DNA from: Dendrosporobacter quercicolus
GTDB taxonomy: Bacteria; Bacillota; Negativicutes; DSM-1736; Dendrosporobacteraceae
DNA: 64,000 nt
Assembly: GCF_900104455.1 (NCBI RefSeq)
Contig: NZ_FNHB01000001.1
Span: 744,001 to 808,000 of the forward strand
Reading direction: 5' to 3'
The notes beneath the pieces are model-generated. The model saw only the letters and a list, made by a program, of their open reading frames with translations. It searched no databases and was not told where the DNA came from. Position 1 is the first letter of the stretch. Each line of letters starts with the position of its first letter. The position numbers were made by a program, and so were the translations under genes. Below are positions 17,975 to 27,108 of this stretch, one piece after another.

Positions 17975-18216
17975 CAAAAACATCCCGCCCAGTAACAAAA
18001 AAGTTACAGGGACGGAATGTTCATCCCGCGGTTCCACCCTGATTGGCCTGCCTGGCCCACCTTGAGGATATTGCAAGTTTTACGGCAGCGACTGATCATC
18101 GTTGCTTTCCTCTTGCAGCTTGGGAAGGCCTTTCGCCTGAATGGATCAGGCTCACACTTCCCCTGATTCGCTGGTTTTTCCAGGCTACTTTTTCCCGCAT
18201 TGCCTTAATTTACTTA
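17975..18216 (-). promoter_or_regulatory. T-box riboswitch leader of glyQS
   Basis: On the minus strand the T-box sequence AGGGTGGAACCGCG is at 18027-18040. Downstream lies a strong terminator (17975-18020) with a GTAAC/GTTAC core, CCGTCCC/GGGCGGG pairing and a T-run. The 5' half (about 18050-18216) forms stem I. Uncharged tRNA-Gly would stabilise the antiterminator. I could not fix the specifier codon by eye; a GGC occurs in the expected zone. Confidence 0.95.
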
Positions 18217-18217
18217 A

Positions 18218-18246
18218 AATATAGCAAAAACCCGCCGTCTTGTCAA
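18218..18246 (-). promoter_or_regulatory. Sigma-A promoter for the glyQS T-box transcript
   Basis: TTGACA (18241-18246), 17-bp spacer, TATATT (18218-18223) on the minus strand, just after the stop of the DUF4342 gene. Confidence 0.85.
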
Positions 18247-18249
18247 CGG

Positions 18250-18693
18250 CTATAATGGGTTATTATGCTCATCCCTGGCGTCGTTTTCCCGGTTGTCATC
18301 AGGCGTTTCGTTCTCCTCGCCGGTACGGACAACCTCAATGGTACAACGCTTAAAAACAGCCACCAGCACGCCAAGCGCCGCCAGCTGGGGCAGAACAACT
18401 GCGCCGATTGCTCCCAAGGCCACCGGAATTTCCACCAGGGTCCGGCCATCATGCTTGATTCTAATTCGATTGACATTGCCCTCACGAATGAGTTCCTTCA
18501 CCCGGTCCATGACTTCATTTGACCGGACGGAAAACTCCTCGGTCCAGCTATTGCTTTGCGTAGTATTTTCTGCATCCACCAAAGCCTCAATCACGTTGCC
18601 GTTGTTGCGTTCCAGTATTTCTTTGGCTTCCTTGTAGGATACGCCGATACGTTCCCGGATAATATCAATTTTTTCCAATGTAATTTCTTCCAT
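18250..18693 (-). CDS. DUF4342 protein with UBA/CUE-like N-terminal helix bundle
   Basis: A 147-residue protein. Residues 1-40 (ITLEKIDIIRERIGVSYKEA then ILERNNGNVIEALV) resemble the UBA/CUE-like fold found in nascent-chain and elongation-factor proteins. Residues about 55-115 match DUF4342: RIRIKHDGRTLVEIPVALG followed by a hydrophobic stretch that could span the membrane. The tail after residue 120 is acidic and disordered. The function is unknown. It lies between recO and glyQS on the same strand, with its own weak ribosome site. Confidence 0.75.
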   Translation of the reverse strand: MEEITLEKIDIIRERIGVSYKEAKEILERNNGNVIEALVDAENTTQSNSWTEEFSVRSNEVMDRVKELIREGNVNRIRIKHDGRTLVEIPVALGAIGAVVLPQLAALGVLVAVFKRCTIEVVRTGEENETPDDNRENDARDEHNNPL

Positions 18694-18762
18694 GTCAAAA
18701 TACCCCCAGCAAAATTTTAGTTAGTTTAACCAAATACAGCCCTAATATCCGCCAACTGCCCC

Positions 18763-19512
18763 TTATTCACCGGGCGCCCCTGCAACCTGCTGAATAAAAT
18801 TCAGTGATTTTAGCGGCTTACCCAGTAAATAAACCACATAACTTGTTAAAATTTGTTCGGTCTGCCGCAAAGTAGCGCCATTTACTGAAAAGCCCTGCAG
18901 GTTTTCCCAGTCCAGCCCCAGTAAATTAGCAGTAAAAGCTTGGGAATGAGGGCTAAAAGCCAACAACCCCTGATGCTCGCAGTGTAAACAGACACTGCCG
19001 CCCTTTTCGGCACTAAAATAAGCCTCATCAGGACCTATCGTTTGCCCGCAATGAACGCAACAATCGACCTGCGGCCGATAACCGGCCAGCGCCAGAAGCT
19101 GCCAGGCCGAAGCCAGGGCAACCAGCCGCGGATTACGGTTGGTTATCGTAGAGAAGGTATGGATTAATAAATCATATATCAGCGGTTCCGGTTGCCGGTC
19201 AGGACAAAATTCGACTACCAATTCATTAATAAATGCAGCATAAGCCATACAATCCAGATTTTCCTTAATTTTCCTGAACGACTGCTTCAGCTCTCCCTGT
19301 TTAATGGTATCCAGGCCTTTGCCTGGCATGATTGACAGCTCAGCCTGACTGAAAACCTGCATAACGCCGGCCAGCCTGTTTTGGGGACGGCGGCAGCCAT
19401 AAGCAATAGCCGTGATTTTGCCGTAATTACGCGAAAACACCGTAACCATCTTGTCAGCCTCTCCCCAGTTACGAACCGACAATAGAATGGCTTCAGTTAA
19501 ATACTGTGACAT
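18763..19512 (-). CDS. recO: DNA repair protein RecO
   Basis: A 249-residue RecO, a RecFOR-pathway protein that helps load RecA on SSB-coated gaps. It has the N-terminal OB fold (EAILLSVRNWGEADKMVTVFSR), a helical middle, and the Firmicute-type zinc site with CVHCG near residue 153 and CLHC near 177. The length is normal. It sits just after the small yqzL-like gene, the same order as in Bacillus. Confidence 0.94.
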   Translation of the reverse strand: MSQYLTEAILLSVRNWGEADKMVTVFSRNYGKITAIAYGCRRPQNRLAGVMQVFSQAELSIMPGKGLDTIKQGELKQSFRKIKENLDCMAYAAFINELVVEFCPDRQPEPLIYDLLIHTFSTITNRNPRLVALASAWQLLALAGYRPQVDCCVHCGQTIGPDEAYFSAEKGGSVCLHCEHQGLLAFSPHSQAFTANLLGLDWENLQGFSVNGATLRQTEQILTSYVVYLLGKPLKSLNFIQQVAGAPGE

Positions 19513-19523
19513 AATAACCTCTA

Positions 19524-19676
19524 TTAATTTTGATTAACCACCGGCCGTTGCGCCCGGATCTGAGACGGTGTCGGAAATTGCCGAGTATGGCCATCATTGC
19601 ACGAACGATAAATCAGGTATGCTTCAATATGTCCCGTATTCTGGAAAATTTCCCACATAACATTTCCCAACAACAT
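19524..19676 (-). CDS. YqzL-like small protein
   Basis: A 50-residue frame in the gap between recO and the CorC-like gene. The N-terminal segment MWEIFQNTGHIEAYLIYR matches the pattern of the YqzL family, which lies next to recO in Bacillus. Three ATGs occur close together (19685, 19682, 19676). AAAGG sits nine bases before the third, so 19676 is preferred. The tail after residue 25 (HTRQFPTPSQ onward) is longer than in Bacillus and looks unstructured. The family has no known function. Confidence 0.7.
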   Translation of the reverse strand: MLLGNVMWEIFQNTGHIEAYLIYRSCNDGHTRQFPTPSQIRAQRPVVNQN

Positions 19677-19719
19677 TGACATCATCCTTTCGCAACTGTT
19701 AGTTTTTCAATCAACCGCT

Positions 19720-21033
19720 CTAACTAAAATCAGGTAGAGATGCAGCTTTTACCCGAACAATGCGAAAACCGTTAACTTTAAGAACTGTAAAGCTGTAGTC
19801 GCCAATGGGAACGGCATCGCCGATCTCCGGACGCCGGCCTAAAATGCCGAAGATATAACCGCCAATCGTATCCGCATCATGTTCTTCCAGCCGGATATTC
19901 AGAAGCTCGGCAACATCATCAAGCAATACCCGGCCATCAAATTCATACGATCCGTCACTAAGGCGCTGAATATCAATTTCCTGAACTTCGTCGTGCTCAT
20001 CCTGAATGTCACCGACAATTTCCTCGATAATGTCCTCAAGAGCCACCAGTCCGGCAGTCCCACCGTATTCATCAGCTACCACAGCCAAGTGAATACGCTT
20101 GCGGCGCATCAGCTGCAGCAACTTGGCTACCGACATTCCTTCAGGAACAACCAATATTTCCCGCATAATTGTCCCTAAATCCTTGGCCGCCATGTTGCAG
20201 GATTCAAAGTCCATAAAATCACGCAAATGGATCATCCCGATCACATGGTCCTTATCCTCCAGACAAAGTGGGTACCTGGTGTGATTGGTGTTCCTGACTA
20301 CCTCAATATTCTCCTCATAGGAGTCTTCGGCAAACAGGCAGATCATGTCCTGACGCGGTACCATGATTTCGCGGGCTAAACGGTCGGCAAAATCAAATAC
20401 ATTATCAATCAGTTCGCTTTCCATCTGGTTTAGAACGCCGCCACGGTGACTGGCGCTGACCAGCATCCTGAGTTCCTCCTCGGAATGAGCCAGATCAGCT
20501 TCCGAAGCGGCTTTAACGCCCAGCAGATTTAAGATTGCCCTGGCGGCCTGATTGAACAGTATAATCATAGGATAGCCAATTTTGTGAAAGATATAAAGCG
20601 GTCCAACGGCAAATAAAGCCATATTCTCGGCTCGCTGAATCGCCAGCGATTTTGGTACAATTTCACCAAGCACAATATGTAAAAAGGTAATAATGATAAA
20701 TCCTATGGCAATGCTGATTACCGTATGCAGCCCAGCCAGGCCGGGCAGATACGCCGCCAGAACCGGCGTAATCAGCGCCGCTACTGCCGGTTCTCCTAAC
20801 CAGCCCAGCGCTAGTGATGACAAAGTTATCCCCAGTTGTGTTGCCCCGACATAGGTATCGGATGAAGAGACAACCTTTAGCGCCAGCTCGGCCCGCCGGT
20901 TTCCTTGTTGTACCAGTTCTTCCAATCGCGTTTTCCGCACCTTGACCAGAGAAAATTCGGCAACGACAAAAAAACCATTGAAGCCCACCAACATCAGGGC
21001 GGCCAAAAACTTAACCAAGTCATACCAATCCAA
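19720..21033 (-). CDS. CorC/HlyC-type hemolysin-like transporter (CNNM domain, CBS pair)
   Basis: A 437-residue membrane protein. Residues about 1-190 form a CNNM/DUF21 transmembrane domain with LVGFNGFFVVAEFSLVKVRK and ATQLGITLSSLALGWLGEP. Two CBS domains follow (from IMVPRQDMICLFAED through VADEYGGTAGLVALEDIIEE), then the CorC_HlyC domain at the C-terminus. Relatives export or regulate Mg2+ or other divalent cations; the name hemolysin is historical. It is in a run DUF502-CorC-yqzL-recO. Confidence 0.92.
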   Translation of the reverse strand: MDWYDLVKFLAALMLVGFNGFFVVAEFSLVKVRKTRLEELVQQGNRRAELALKVVSSSDTYVGATQLGITLSSLALGWLGEPAVAALITPVLAAYLPGLAGLHTVISIAIGFIIITFLHIVLGEIVPKSLAIQRAENMALFAVGPLYIFHKIGYPMIILFNQAARAILNLLGVKAASEADLAHSEEELRMLVSASHRGGVLNQMESELIDNVFDFADRLAREIMVPRQDMICLFAEDSYEENIEVVRNTNHTRYPLCLEDKDHVIGMIHLRDFMDFESCNMAAKDLGTIMREILVVPEGMSVAKLLQLMRRKRIHLAVVADEYGGTAGLVALEDIIEEIVGDIQDEHDEVQEIDIQRLSDGSYEFDGRVLLDDVAELLNIRLEEHDADTIGGYIFGILGRRPEIGDAVPIGDYSFTVLKVNGFRIVRVKAASLPDFS

Positions 21034-21081
21034 ACTCGCATCTCTCCCTCGCTGGCCAGATACACCTGACCGCGATATGTT

Positions 21082-21681
21082 TTAAATCGTTTTTACCGTA
21101 TCCCCGCTGTTTTCATTGCCGGGCATAATTGCTCCGGCGGTAATCACATATTGCAGGGCTGTTTCGCTGGTCACCTGCAAATAGATAATATCCCGCTTAG
21201 GAACAAAGATATTGATGCCGGAAGTCATATTCAAACTCCAGGGGATAAAAACACAGATATTTTCCTCCGTAAAATTTTCTGCTAACGGCGGCGATAGCTC
21301 AGCCATAACAAAACCCAAGGCTTTTACGCCGGCGTGCGGATAAGGCACTAAAACTGCCTGCTTAAATAAATTAGGAGATTCCAACACGGCAGTGGATACT
21401 TGCTTAACACTTTTATAGATCACTTTAACAACGGGGATTGAACACAGCATCTGTTCGCCCAAACCTAACAGGCGTATTAACATCCAGTGTGAAGACAGCC
21501 AGCCCACCAGCAAAATCAATACTATGACAGCAATAAGGCCCAGCCCCGGAAATTGTACCGGTAAGTGGCGGCCTAACAGAGTTTCGGCCAGGGAAAAAAT
21601 ATTGACAATGACATAGACGGTAATTGCGATCGGAACAATAACAATTAACCCGTTGATAAAATACTTGGATATAAACTTCAT
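21082..21681 (-). CDS. DUF502 membrane protein
   Basis: A 199-residue protein with two N-terminal transmembrane helices (FINGLIVIVPIAITVYVIVN and LIAVIVLILLVGWLSS). A soluble part follows with the DUF502 signature SIPVVKVIYKSVKQVSTAVL, then VLVPYPHAGVKALGFV and VFIPWSLNMTSGINIFVPK. The family is widespread and of unknown function. It is the first gene of the DUF502-CorC-yqzL-recO unit. Confidence 0.88.
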   Translation of the reverse strand: MKFISKYFINGLIVIVPIAITVYVIVNIFSLAETLLGRHLPVQFPGLGLIAVIVLILLVGWLSSHWMLIRLLGLGEQMLCSIPVVKVIYKSVKQVSTAVLESPNLFKQAVLVPYPHAGVKALGFVMAELSPPLAENFTEENICVFIPWSLNMTSGINIFVPKRDIIYLQVTSETALQYVITAGAIMPGNENSGDTVKTI

Positions 21682-21817
21682 ATTCCACCCCTCTTAACAA
21701 ATGATACCATTCAAACCAATATCGGTCAATCAATTGTAACAATCGCTGTACGGGCAGACAGAGAAAACGAGATTAAACCGCAAAGTACCCGAAGGACATA
21801 AAGTGGGTACGCAAAAC

Positions 21818-21850
21818 ATGTAAAAAAGCCTGGCAGCTTTTGCCAGACTT
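21818..21850 (-). terminator. Terminator downstream of era
   Basis: On the minus strand AGTCTGGCA pairs with TGCCAGGCT (one wobble) across a short loop and is followed by six T. It separates the era operon from the DUF502 unit. Confidence 0.88.
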
Positions 21851-21854
21851 TTGC

Positions 21855-22748
21855 TCAATCATAACCGAAATTGCGGAGTATGCCTTCACGGTTCCGCCAG
21901 TCCTTTTTCACTTTAACCCACAAATCCAAAAACACTTTAGAGCCCAGCAAATTTTCAATATCACTTCTGGCCATTGCGCCAATGTCCTTTAACAGTTTTC
22001 CGCCTGCGCCAATGACAATGCCTTTTTGCGATTCCCTTTCCACATACACAACCGCCCGGATATACAATGTTTCATTGCTGCGGGTAGTAATCTCCTCGAT
22101 ATCAACAGCAATGGCATGGGGTATTTCTTCACGAGTGACCTGCAGCACTTTCTCCCGGATCAGCTCGGCAATGATTAGGCGTTCAGGTTGGTCGGTAACC
22201 ATATCGCTGGGGTAATATTGCGGACCAGGCAGTAAATATTGTTTAAGCTCAGACACCAGGCCAGCTAAATTGGTATGTTCCTTGGCCGAAATCGGCACAA
22301 CTCCGGCAAACTCACGGCACTTGACATAGCCGTCAATAATCGGCAATACCCGCTTCTTATCAATCAGATCGATTTTATTGACCACCAGTACCACCGGAGT
22401 TTTAATACCAGCCAGCCGTTCCAGAATATACCGCTCGCCCGCGCCTAATTCTTCCGTCGCGTCCACCACAAACAAAATTACTTCTACCTCGCGCAACGTG
22501 TTTTCCGCTGTATGTACCATATACTCGCCAAGCTTGTGCTTTGGTTTATGGATACCAGGAGTATCAATAAATACAATCTGGGCATCCTCCAAAGTCAGCA
22601 CACATAAAATTTTATTCCGGGTGGTTTGCGGCTTGTCCGACATAATCACTACTTTTTGACCAATTAAACTATTAATCAGCGTTGACTTGCCTACATTCGG
22701 CCGGCCAATCACTGAAACAAAACCCGATTTGTGTTCTGCCTTCAACAT
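21855..22748 (-). CDS. era: GTPase Era
   Basis: A 297-residue GTPase acting in 30S ribosomal subunit assembly. G1 is GRPNVGKSTL (residues 16-25), G3 is DTPGIHKPKHKLGEYM and G4 is NKIDL. The C-terminal KH domain carries GIVIGAGGKLLKDIG. The length is normal. Its start overlaps the end of cdd by seven bases, the usual cdd-era order. Confidence 0.98.
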   Translation of the reverse strand: MLKAEHKSGFVSVIGRPNVGKSTLINSLIGQKVVIMSDKPQTTRNKILCVLTLEDAQIVFIDTPGIHKPKHKLGEYMVHTAENTLREVEVILFVVDATEELGAGERYILERLAGIKTPVVLVVNKIDLIDKKRVLPIIDGYVKCREFAGVVPISAKEHTNLAGLVSELKQYLLPGPQYYPSDMVTDQPERLIIAELIREKVLQVTREEIPHAIAVDIEEITTRSNETLYIRAVVYVERESQKGIVIGAGGKLLKDIGAMARSDIENLLGSKVFLDLWVKVKKDWRNREGILRNFGYD

Positions 22749-23140
22749 TTACCATCTCCAGTCAAATCATGCTTATCAAAAACAGCCGGCAGCAGTTGAT
22801 CCAGCGTGGCAACACGCTGCTCGCCCTTAGTATTGCACATAATAATTTTGCTGATACCAAACTCCGCCATTACTTGACGGCACGCGCCGCAGGGCGCAGT
22901 TGGCCTTAACGTATCCGCAACAACGGCCAGAGCCGAAAACTCGGTCTCACCTTCCGCTACCGCCTTAAATACAGCGGTACGTTCGGCGCAAATGGTCAAC
23001 CCATAGGATGCATTTTCAACATTGCAGCCGGAATAGATTTTACCGCTGCCGCTTAACACGGCCGCACCAACCTTAAACCCCGAATAAGGCGCATAAGCTT
23101 TATCTCTGACCGCCCGGGCGGCTTTAACTAACTCCTCCAA
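22742..23140 (-). CDS. cdd: Cytidine deaminase
   Basis: A 132-residue zinc enzyme that deaminates cytidine and deoxycytidine in pyrimidine salvage. The catalytic CAERTAVFKA carries the zinc cysteine and the proton-shuttle glutamate, and PCGACRQVMAEF gives the other two zinc cysteines. NVENASYG binds the ribose. The small tetrameric class has this length. Confidence 0.97.
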   Translation of the reverse strand: MEELVKAARAVRDKAYAPYSGFKVGAAVLSGSGKIYSGCNVENASYGLTICAERTAVFKAVAEGETEFSALAVVADTLRPTAPCGACRQVMAEFGISKIIMCNTKGEQRVATLDQLLPAVFDKHDLTGDGKC

Positions 23141-23156
23141 AATTTAACCTCCCTGA

Positions 23157-23504
23157 TTAAAACAACTTGCCATAAATCAAAATACAGCCAATGAACGCCG
23201 CCGCCACGGCGGCAACCAGCACCGCTCCGGCGGCAACGTCCTTAACAATTTTGGCCAGGGGATGAAATTCGGGCTTAATCATATCCGCCGTCTTCTCCAG
23301 CGCAGTATTAAACATTTCAGCAATAAAAACACCGGCAATTACGATAGCCAGCACCATCATTTCCATGCGGTCGAAATTCAGGCGCCAGGCCACAATCAGC
23401 ATAGCGCCGGCGGCAAGGCAATGAATCCTAAAGTTCCGTTCCGAACCGAGGCAGTAGCTAAAGCCCCGGCCGGCATTCTTAAAGGCTTTGATCCAGCGCG
23501 CCAT
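23157..23504 (-). CDS. dgkA: Diacylglycerol/undecaprenol kinase (DgkA family)
   Basis: A 115-residue membrane kinase. It has three transmembrane helices and the family's metal and catalytic motif IAEMFNTALEKTADMI, with SERNFRIH after the first amphipathic part. The Gram-positive branch mostly phosphorylates undecaprenol for cell-wall lipid recycling. The ATG at 23504 overlaps the ybeY stop as TGATG; an in-frame TTG at 23507 is less likely. Confidence 0.93.
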   Translation of the reverse strand: MARWIKAFKNAGRGFSYCLGSERNFRIHCLAAGAMLIVAWRLNFDRMEMMVLAIVIAGVFIAEMFNTALEKTADMIKPEFHPLAKIVKDVAAGAVLVAAVAAAFIGCILIYGKLF

Positions 23505-23974
23505 CAAGGGTCCCGGGTAATGCCCAGCTTGCCCAAAACAAATTCTTCTTCCTGCCGCATTTCCCGCCGCTCCTCTTCCACTTCATGATCATAACCCAAT
23601 AAATGCAGCATGCCGTGAACGGTTAAAAAGGCAATTTCCCGCTCCAGGCTATGTCCATAATCATGGGCTTGCCTTGCCGCCGTTTCCAGTGAAATAATAA
23701 TATCACCAAGCAGGTTTTCCGGCGAACCGTCAATGATTTCCGGCTCATCGCCTTCATTCAAAGCAAAAGACAGCACATCAGTAGCATAATCCCTGCCGCG
23801 ATAATCGCGGTTCAATGCCTTGATATAGCGATCATCAACCAACACTACGCTCACCTCGGTCCGGGCATCTACATCATACAGCTCAGCCGTCTTTTTTAAT
23901 ACCGCCGTCAGAATTTCCTCCAGCTGCGGCGTTACCATCATCTTTTCCTGCAAGTTGCTTAATACAATTTCCAT
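23504..23974 (-). CDS. ybeY: Endoribonuclease YbeY
   Basis: YbeY processes the 3' end of 16S rRNA and acts in ribosome quality control. The zinc signature HGMLHLLGYDH is present, with DVLSFAL and the FLTVHG context. The start is taken at ATG 23974 (MEIVLSNLQ, 156 residues) preceded by GAGGAG; the frame itself is open to 24070. Its first 92 bases lie inside the 3' end of the pgpH frame. Confidence 0.95.
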   Translation of the reverse strand: MEIVLSNLQEKMMVTPQLEEILTAVLKKTAELYDVDARTEVSVVLVDDRYIKALNRDYRGRDYATDVLSFALNEGDEPEIIDGSPENLLGDIIISLETAARQAHDYGHSLEREIAFLTVHGMLHLLGYDHEVEEERREMRQEEEFVLGKLGITRDP

Positions 23975-26075
23975 TCTTGCTTTTTCTCCTCTCGAGTTCC
24001 TTGATGGCGTCAGGATACTCAATCCGCGTATGGAACATGCTGGATAAAATCCTAATATAGGCATCGCCAATCGTATTTAAATCTCTTAGCGTTAGATTGC
24101 ATTCATCCAGCTGGCCGTCATGCAAACGCTCGCGAATAATTTTGCGCACCATTGCCTCAATGCGGTTAACATTGGGCTTGGCCAATGATCTTACTGCAGC
24201 TTCACAGGCATCTGCCAGCATAATGAGCGCTGCCTCCTTGCTTTGCGGGCGGGGGCCCTCATAACGGAAGTCAGCTTCGATAACGCAGTCGCCATGCTCG
24301 TTTTCCGTTGCCCTTTTATAGAAATAAGACACCAGCATAGTTCCGTGATGTTGTTGAACAATATCAATAATCACCGGCGGCAAACGATACTCGCGGCACA
24401 AATCCACGCCGTCCTTAATATGAGCGGTGACAATCAGCGTACTTAATGACGGAGCGATCTTATCATGAGGGTTTTCGGCGCCAAATTGATTTTCAACGAA
24501 AAAGTAGGGCCGCTTAATTTTGCCGATATCGTGATAGCAGGCACCAACTCTTACCGTGACAGGATCGGCGCCGACTAGATCCGCCGCAGCCTCAGCAAGA
24601 TTACCGAGCAAAACACTGTGATGATAGGTGCCGGGCGCTTCCAGCAGCAATCGCTGCATCAAAGGATGATTGGACTGGGCTAAATCCAGTAATTTTAACG
24701 GTGTGGTTATATTAAAGGTATGCTCAAGATATGGCAGTAAGCCGGTGGTGATTACGGCGGCGCCGATACCGCTGAAAATTCCCAGCAAGCCCTGCATCAG
24801 AACCGGATAAGCGTCCATCTGCTGCATCAGGCCGGTTGCTCCAATCACCAGGAAATTAGCCGCGGCAATCCACAGGCCGGTTTTAATTAAGCTATAGCCA
24901 TGCGTCATTTTTGATACGCTGAATACCCCCACCACACTGCCAATCAAAGCAGCGGCAACAGCCCGCAAATCATGGTCCACAATAACCCCGAACAACATCG
25001 ACAGGGCCAGGCTGACCACCAGGCCAACGCGGGCGTCAATCAGAATTGCCGCCAACAGGGCGCCGGTCGCAATGGGAGCGGCAAAATCAGAGTAGTAATG
25101 GGCGCCCTTTCCTAAAAGAAGAGCCACCAGTAAAATTAACCCCAGCAATACCAAATGCAGGTCATTGGCATAAACCGGATAGGCAAACTTATATAAATAG
25201 CCCAGCAACATTCCAATGACAGTCAGTACAAAAATTGACAAACCAAAAATCCGCAATTCACTTAGCTGTCCTTTATATAAGCCAAGCTCCTCCATTGCGT
25301 GAATTTGCTCAACAGTTACCACATCGCCGCGCCGGACAACAACCTGACCCTTTTTAATTGTTTCACGGACAGGCTCAATGCTGTCCAGCGCTGACTTCTT
25401 GCGTTTGTCCGTTTCGCGTACATTAAGAATATAATTAGGCTTAAGCAATTGCTGGGTCAGCCCAGCCACTACGGCCTCAACATTCTGATCAAGCCCCAGC
25501 TCTTCCGTTTCGATGACAATATGCTTTCTGGTTACATTAAGCTCGTCGTCGCGGATACCCCGCTGAAAATATTTCCTTAACAAAGTAACGGTATGCTCCT
25601 GCGCTTTAGCCAGGCCGGCTTCATCCAGGCTTACCAGGCCATTCAGGCTCAGACTGGGCAAAGAAACAGGCAAAACCTGCTGAAGCCTCTCCAGCCGTTT
25701 ATCGCCGGCAGCTAAGCTTTTATCAGCTAAAACAGACCGGGCGGATTGAAAAACCGCACCGACGTTTTCTTCAGCTTTCGTCAATACCGCCACATCAAGA
25801 TCATAGACATTGGCCACACTGGCCAAAACCTCGGCCTCAAGTTTTTTGGTCTTGATACTATCCACATAAGAGATTGTTCGCGGGGCAACAACATCGCGGT
25901 CACTTACCTGCCCCACCTGAAACGAAACCTTGTCCGGAATAATATCAGCCGACAAAACAATCATAAACAAAACGAAAAAAGCCGATCCCAGTAGTATTCG
26001 CCGCGCAACCGGCTTAGCAAAAATGCTGTTGGGTTGCATAAACAGATCCCGCAGCCTATTGTTGAGCGATATCAA
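23883..26075 (-). CDS. pgpH: 7TM-HD family cyclic-di-AMP phosphodiesterase, PgpH type
   Basis: A 730-residue membrane protein with an N-terminal helix, the extracellular 7TMR-HDED domain (about 45-275), seven membrane helices (about 280-470) and a cytosolic HD domain (HSVLLGNLAEAAADLVGADP, then CYHDIGKIKRPYFFVENQ and a later HHGTMLVSYFY). Listeria PgpH of this architecture degrades c-di-AMP. The C-terminus continues past the usual ELERRK end for about 30 further residues and overlaps ybeY by 92 bp. It is part of the phoH-pgpH-ybeY-dgkA-cdd-era run. Confidence 0.93.
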   Translation of the reverse strand: MISLNNRLRDLFMQPNSIFAKPVARRILLGSAFFVLFMIVLSADIIPDKVSFQVGQVSDRDVVAPRTISYVDSIKTKKLEAEVLASVANVYDLDVAVLTKAEENVGAVFQSARSVLADKSLAAGDKRLERLQQVLPVSLPSLSLNGLVSLDEAGLAKAQEHTVTLLRKYFQRGIRDDELNVTRKHIVIETEELGLDQNVEAVVAGLTQQLLKPNYILNVRETDKRKKSALDSIEPVRETIKKGQVVVRRGDVVTVEQIHAMEELGLYKGQLSELRIFGLSIFVLTVIGMLLGYLYKFAYPVYANDLHLVLLGLILLVALLLGKGAHYYSDFAAPIATGALLAAILIDARVGLVVSLALSMLFGVIVDHDLRAVAAALIGSVVGVFSVSKMTHGYSLIKTGLWIAAANFLVIGATGLMQQMDAYPVLMQGLLGIFSGIGAAVITTGLLPYLEHTFNITTPLKLLDLAQSNHPLMQRLLLEAPGTYHHSVLLGNLAEAAADLVGADPVTVRVGACYHDIGKIKRPYFFVENQFGAENPHDKIAPSLSTLIVTAHIKDGVDLCREYRLPPVIIDIVQQHHGTMLVSYFYKRATENEHGDCVIEADFRYEGPRPQSKEAALIMLADACEAAVRSLAKPNVNRIEAMVRKIIRERLHDGQLDECNLTLRDLNTIGDAYIRILSSMFHTRIEYPDAIKELERRKSKNGNCIKQLAGKDDGNAAAGGNSDGGIKKDG

Positions 26076-26115
26076 ATCTATTCAACCCTTTCACACTATA
26101 CCTAATGGTATAAAT

Positions 26116-27108
26116 TTAATGTTGTTCCTGCTCGTATCGGTCATAGGCCTTAATGATCCGGCCTACAATTTCATGTCTGATAACATCGCTTTCATTCAAG
26201 GTTATACACTCAATGCCGGTAATACCGTTAAGAATCTGCTGGGCTTGTCTCAGACCGGATATAGTTCCGTAAGGCAAATCGGTCTGACTTAAATCCCCGG
26301 TAACCACCATTTTCGAACCAAATCCCAGCCGGGTTAAAAACATTTTCATCTGGGGCGGCGTTGTATTCTGCGCCTCATCAAGAATAATAAAAGCATCGTC
26401 AAGCGTCCGCCCCCTCATATAAGCAAGCGGCGCAACCTCAATGATGTTTTTGCTCATATATTTCTGAAAGGTGTCCGTACCCAGAATATCCTCCAGCGCA
26501 TCATACAGCGGCCGCAAATAAGGATCTACCTTTTCCTGCAAATCGCCTGGCAAAAAACCCAGTTTTTCACCGGCTTCGACAGCAGGCCGGGTAAGGACGA
26601 TCCGCTTAACGGACTTGTTTTTTAAGGAAAAAACTGCCATTGCTACTGCAAGATAAGTTTTCCCAGTTCCGGCCGGGCCTATTCCCAGCGTAATATAATT
26701 ATGGCGGATTGCCTGCAAATAGACGAGCTGGCCCAAGGTTTTGGGCCTGATGTGCCGCCCGTAGGCAGTAACAAGCACCGTATCGCCAAACATTTCATGA
26801 AGCTTGCTGTCCCGGCCTTCCTTCAGCAAACGGATACTGTATTTAATATCATGAGCGGTTACCGGATGGCCCTGGCGATATAAATAGCGCAGTTCCGCAA
26901 ACAAATTAGCCAGCTGATCAACCTCGTCCTCTGCACCGGAAAGGATGAGTTCCTCCCCCCGGCTGACGACCTGGGCGGAAAATGCAGTGCAAATCATATT
27001 CAAATGCGCATCATTATGGCCTAAAATTCCCAAAGCCTCCTGAGCGCTTGCAAACAGAAACCGTTTCTCCGAATTTTGCCGCAAAAATGATATTCCTCCT
27101 TTAATCAT
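26116..27108 (-). CDS. phoH: PhoH family ATPase
   Basis: A 330-residue PhoH/PhoL-type protein. A small N-terminal KH-like region is followed by the P-loop ATPase with GPAGTGKTYLAVAMA (about 145), LTRPAVEAGEKLGFLPGDL, FIILDEAQNTTPPQMKMFLT and VVTGDLSQTDLP. These proteins are linked to RNA metabolism with the neighbouring YbeY. The start at 27108 overlaps the yqfD end by 4 bp. Confidence 0.96.
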   Translation of the reverse strand: MIKGGISFLRQNSEKRFLFASAQEALGILGHNDAHLNMICTAFSAQVVSRGEELILSGAEDEVDQLANLFAELRYLYRQGHPVTAHDIKYSIRLLKEGRDSKLHEMFGDTVLVTAYGRHIRPKTLGQLVYLQAIRHNYITLGIGPAGTGKTYLAVAMAVFSLKNKSVKRIVLTRPAVEAGEKLGFLPGDLQEKVDPYLRPLYDALEDILGTDTFQKYMSKNIIEVAPLAYMRGRTLDDAFIILDEAQNTTPPQMKMFLTRLGFGSKMVVTGDLSQTDLPYGTISGLRQAQQILNGITGIECITLNESDVIRHEIVGRIIKAYDRYEQEQH

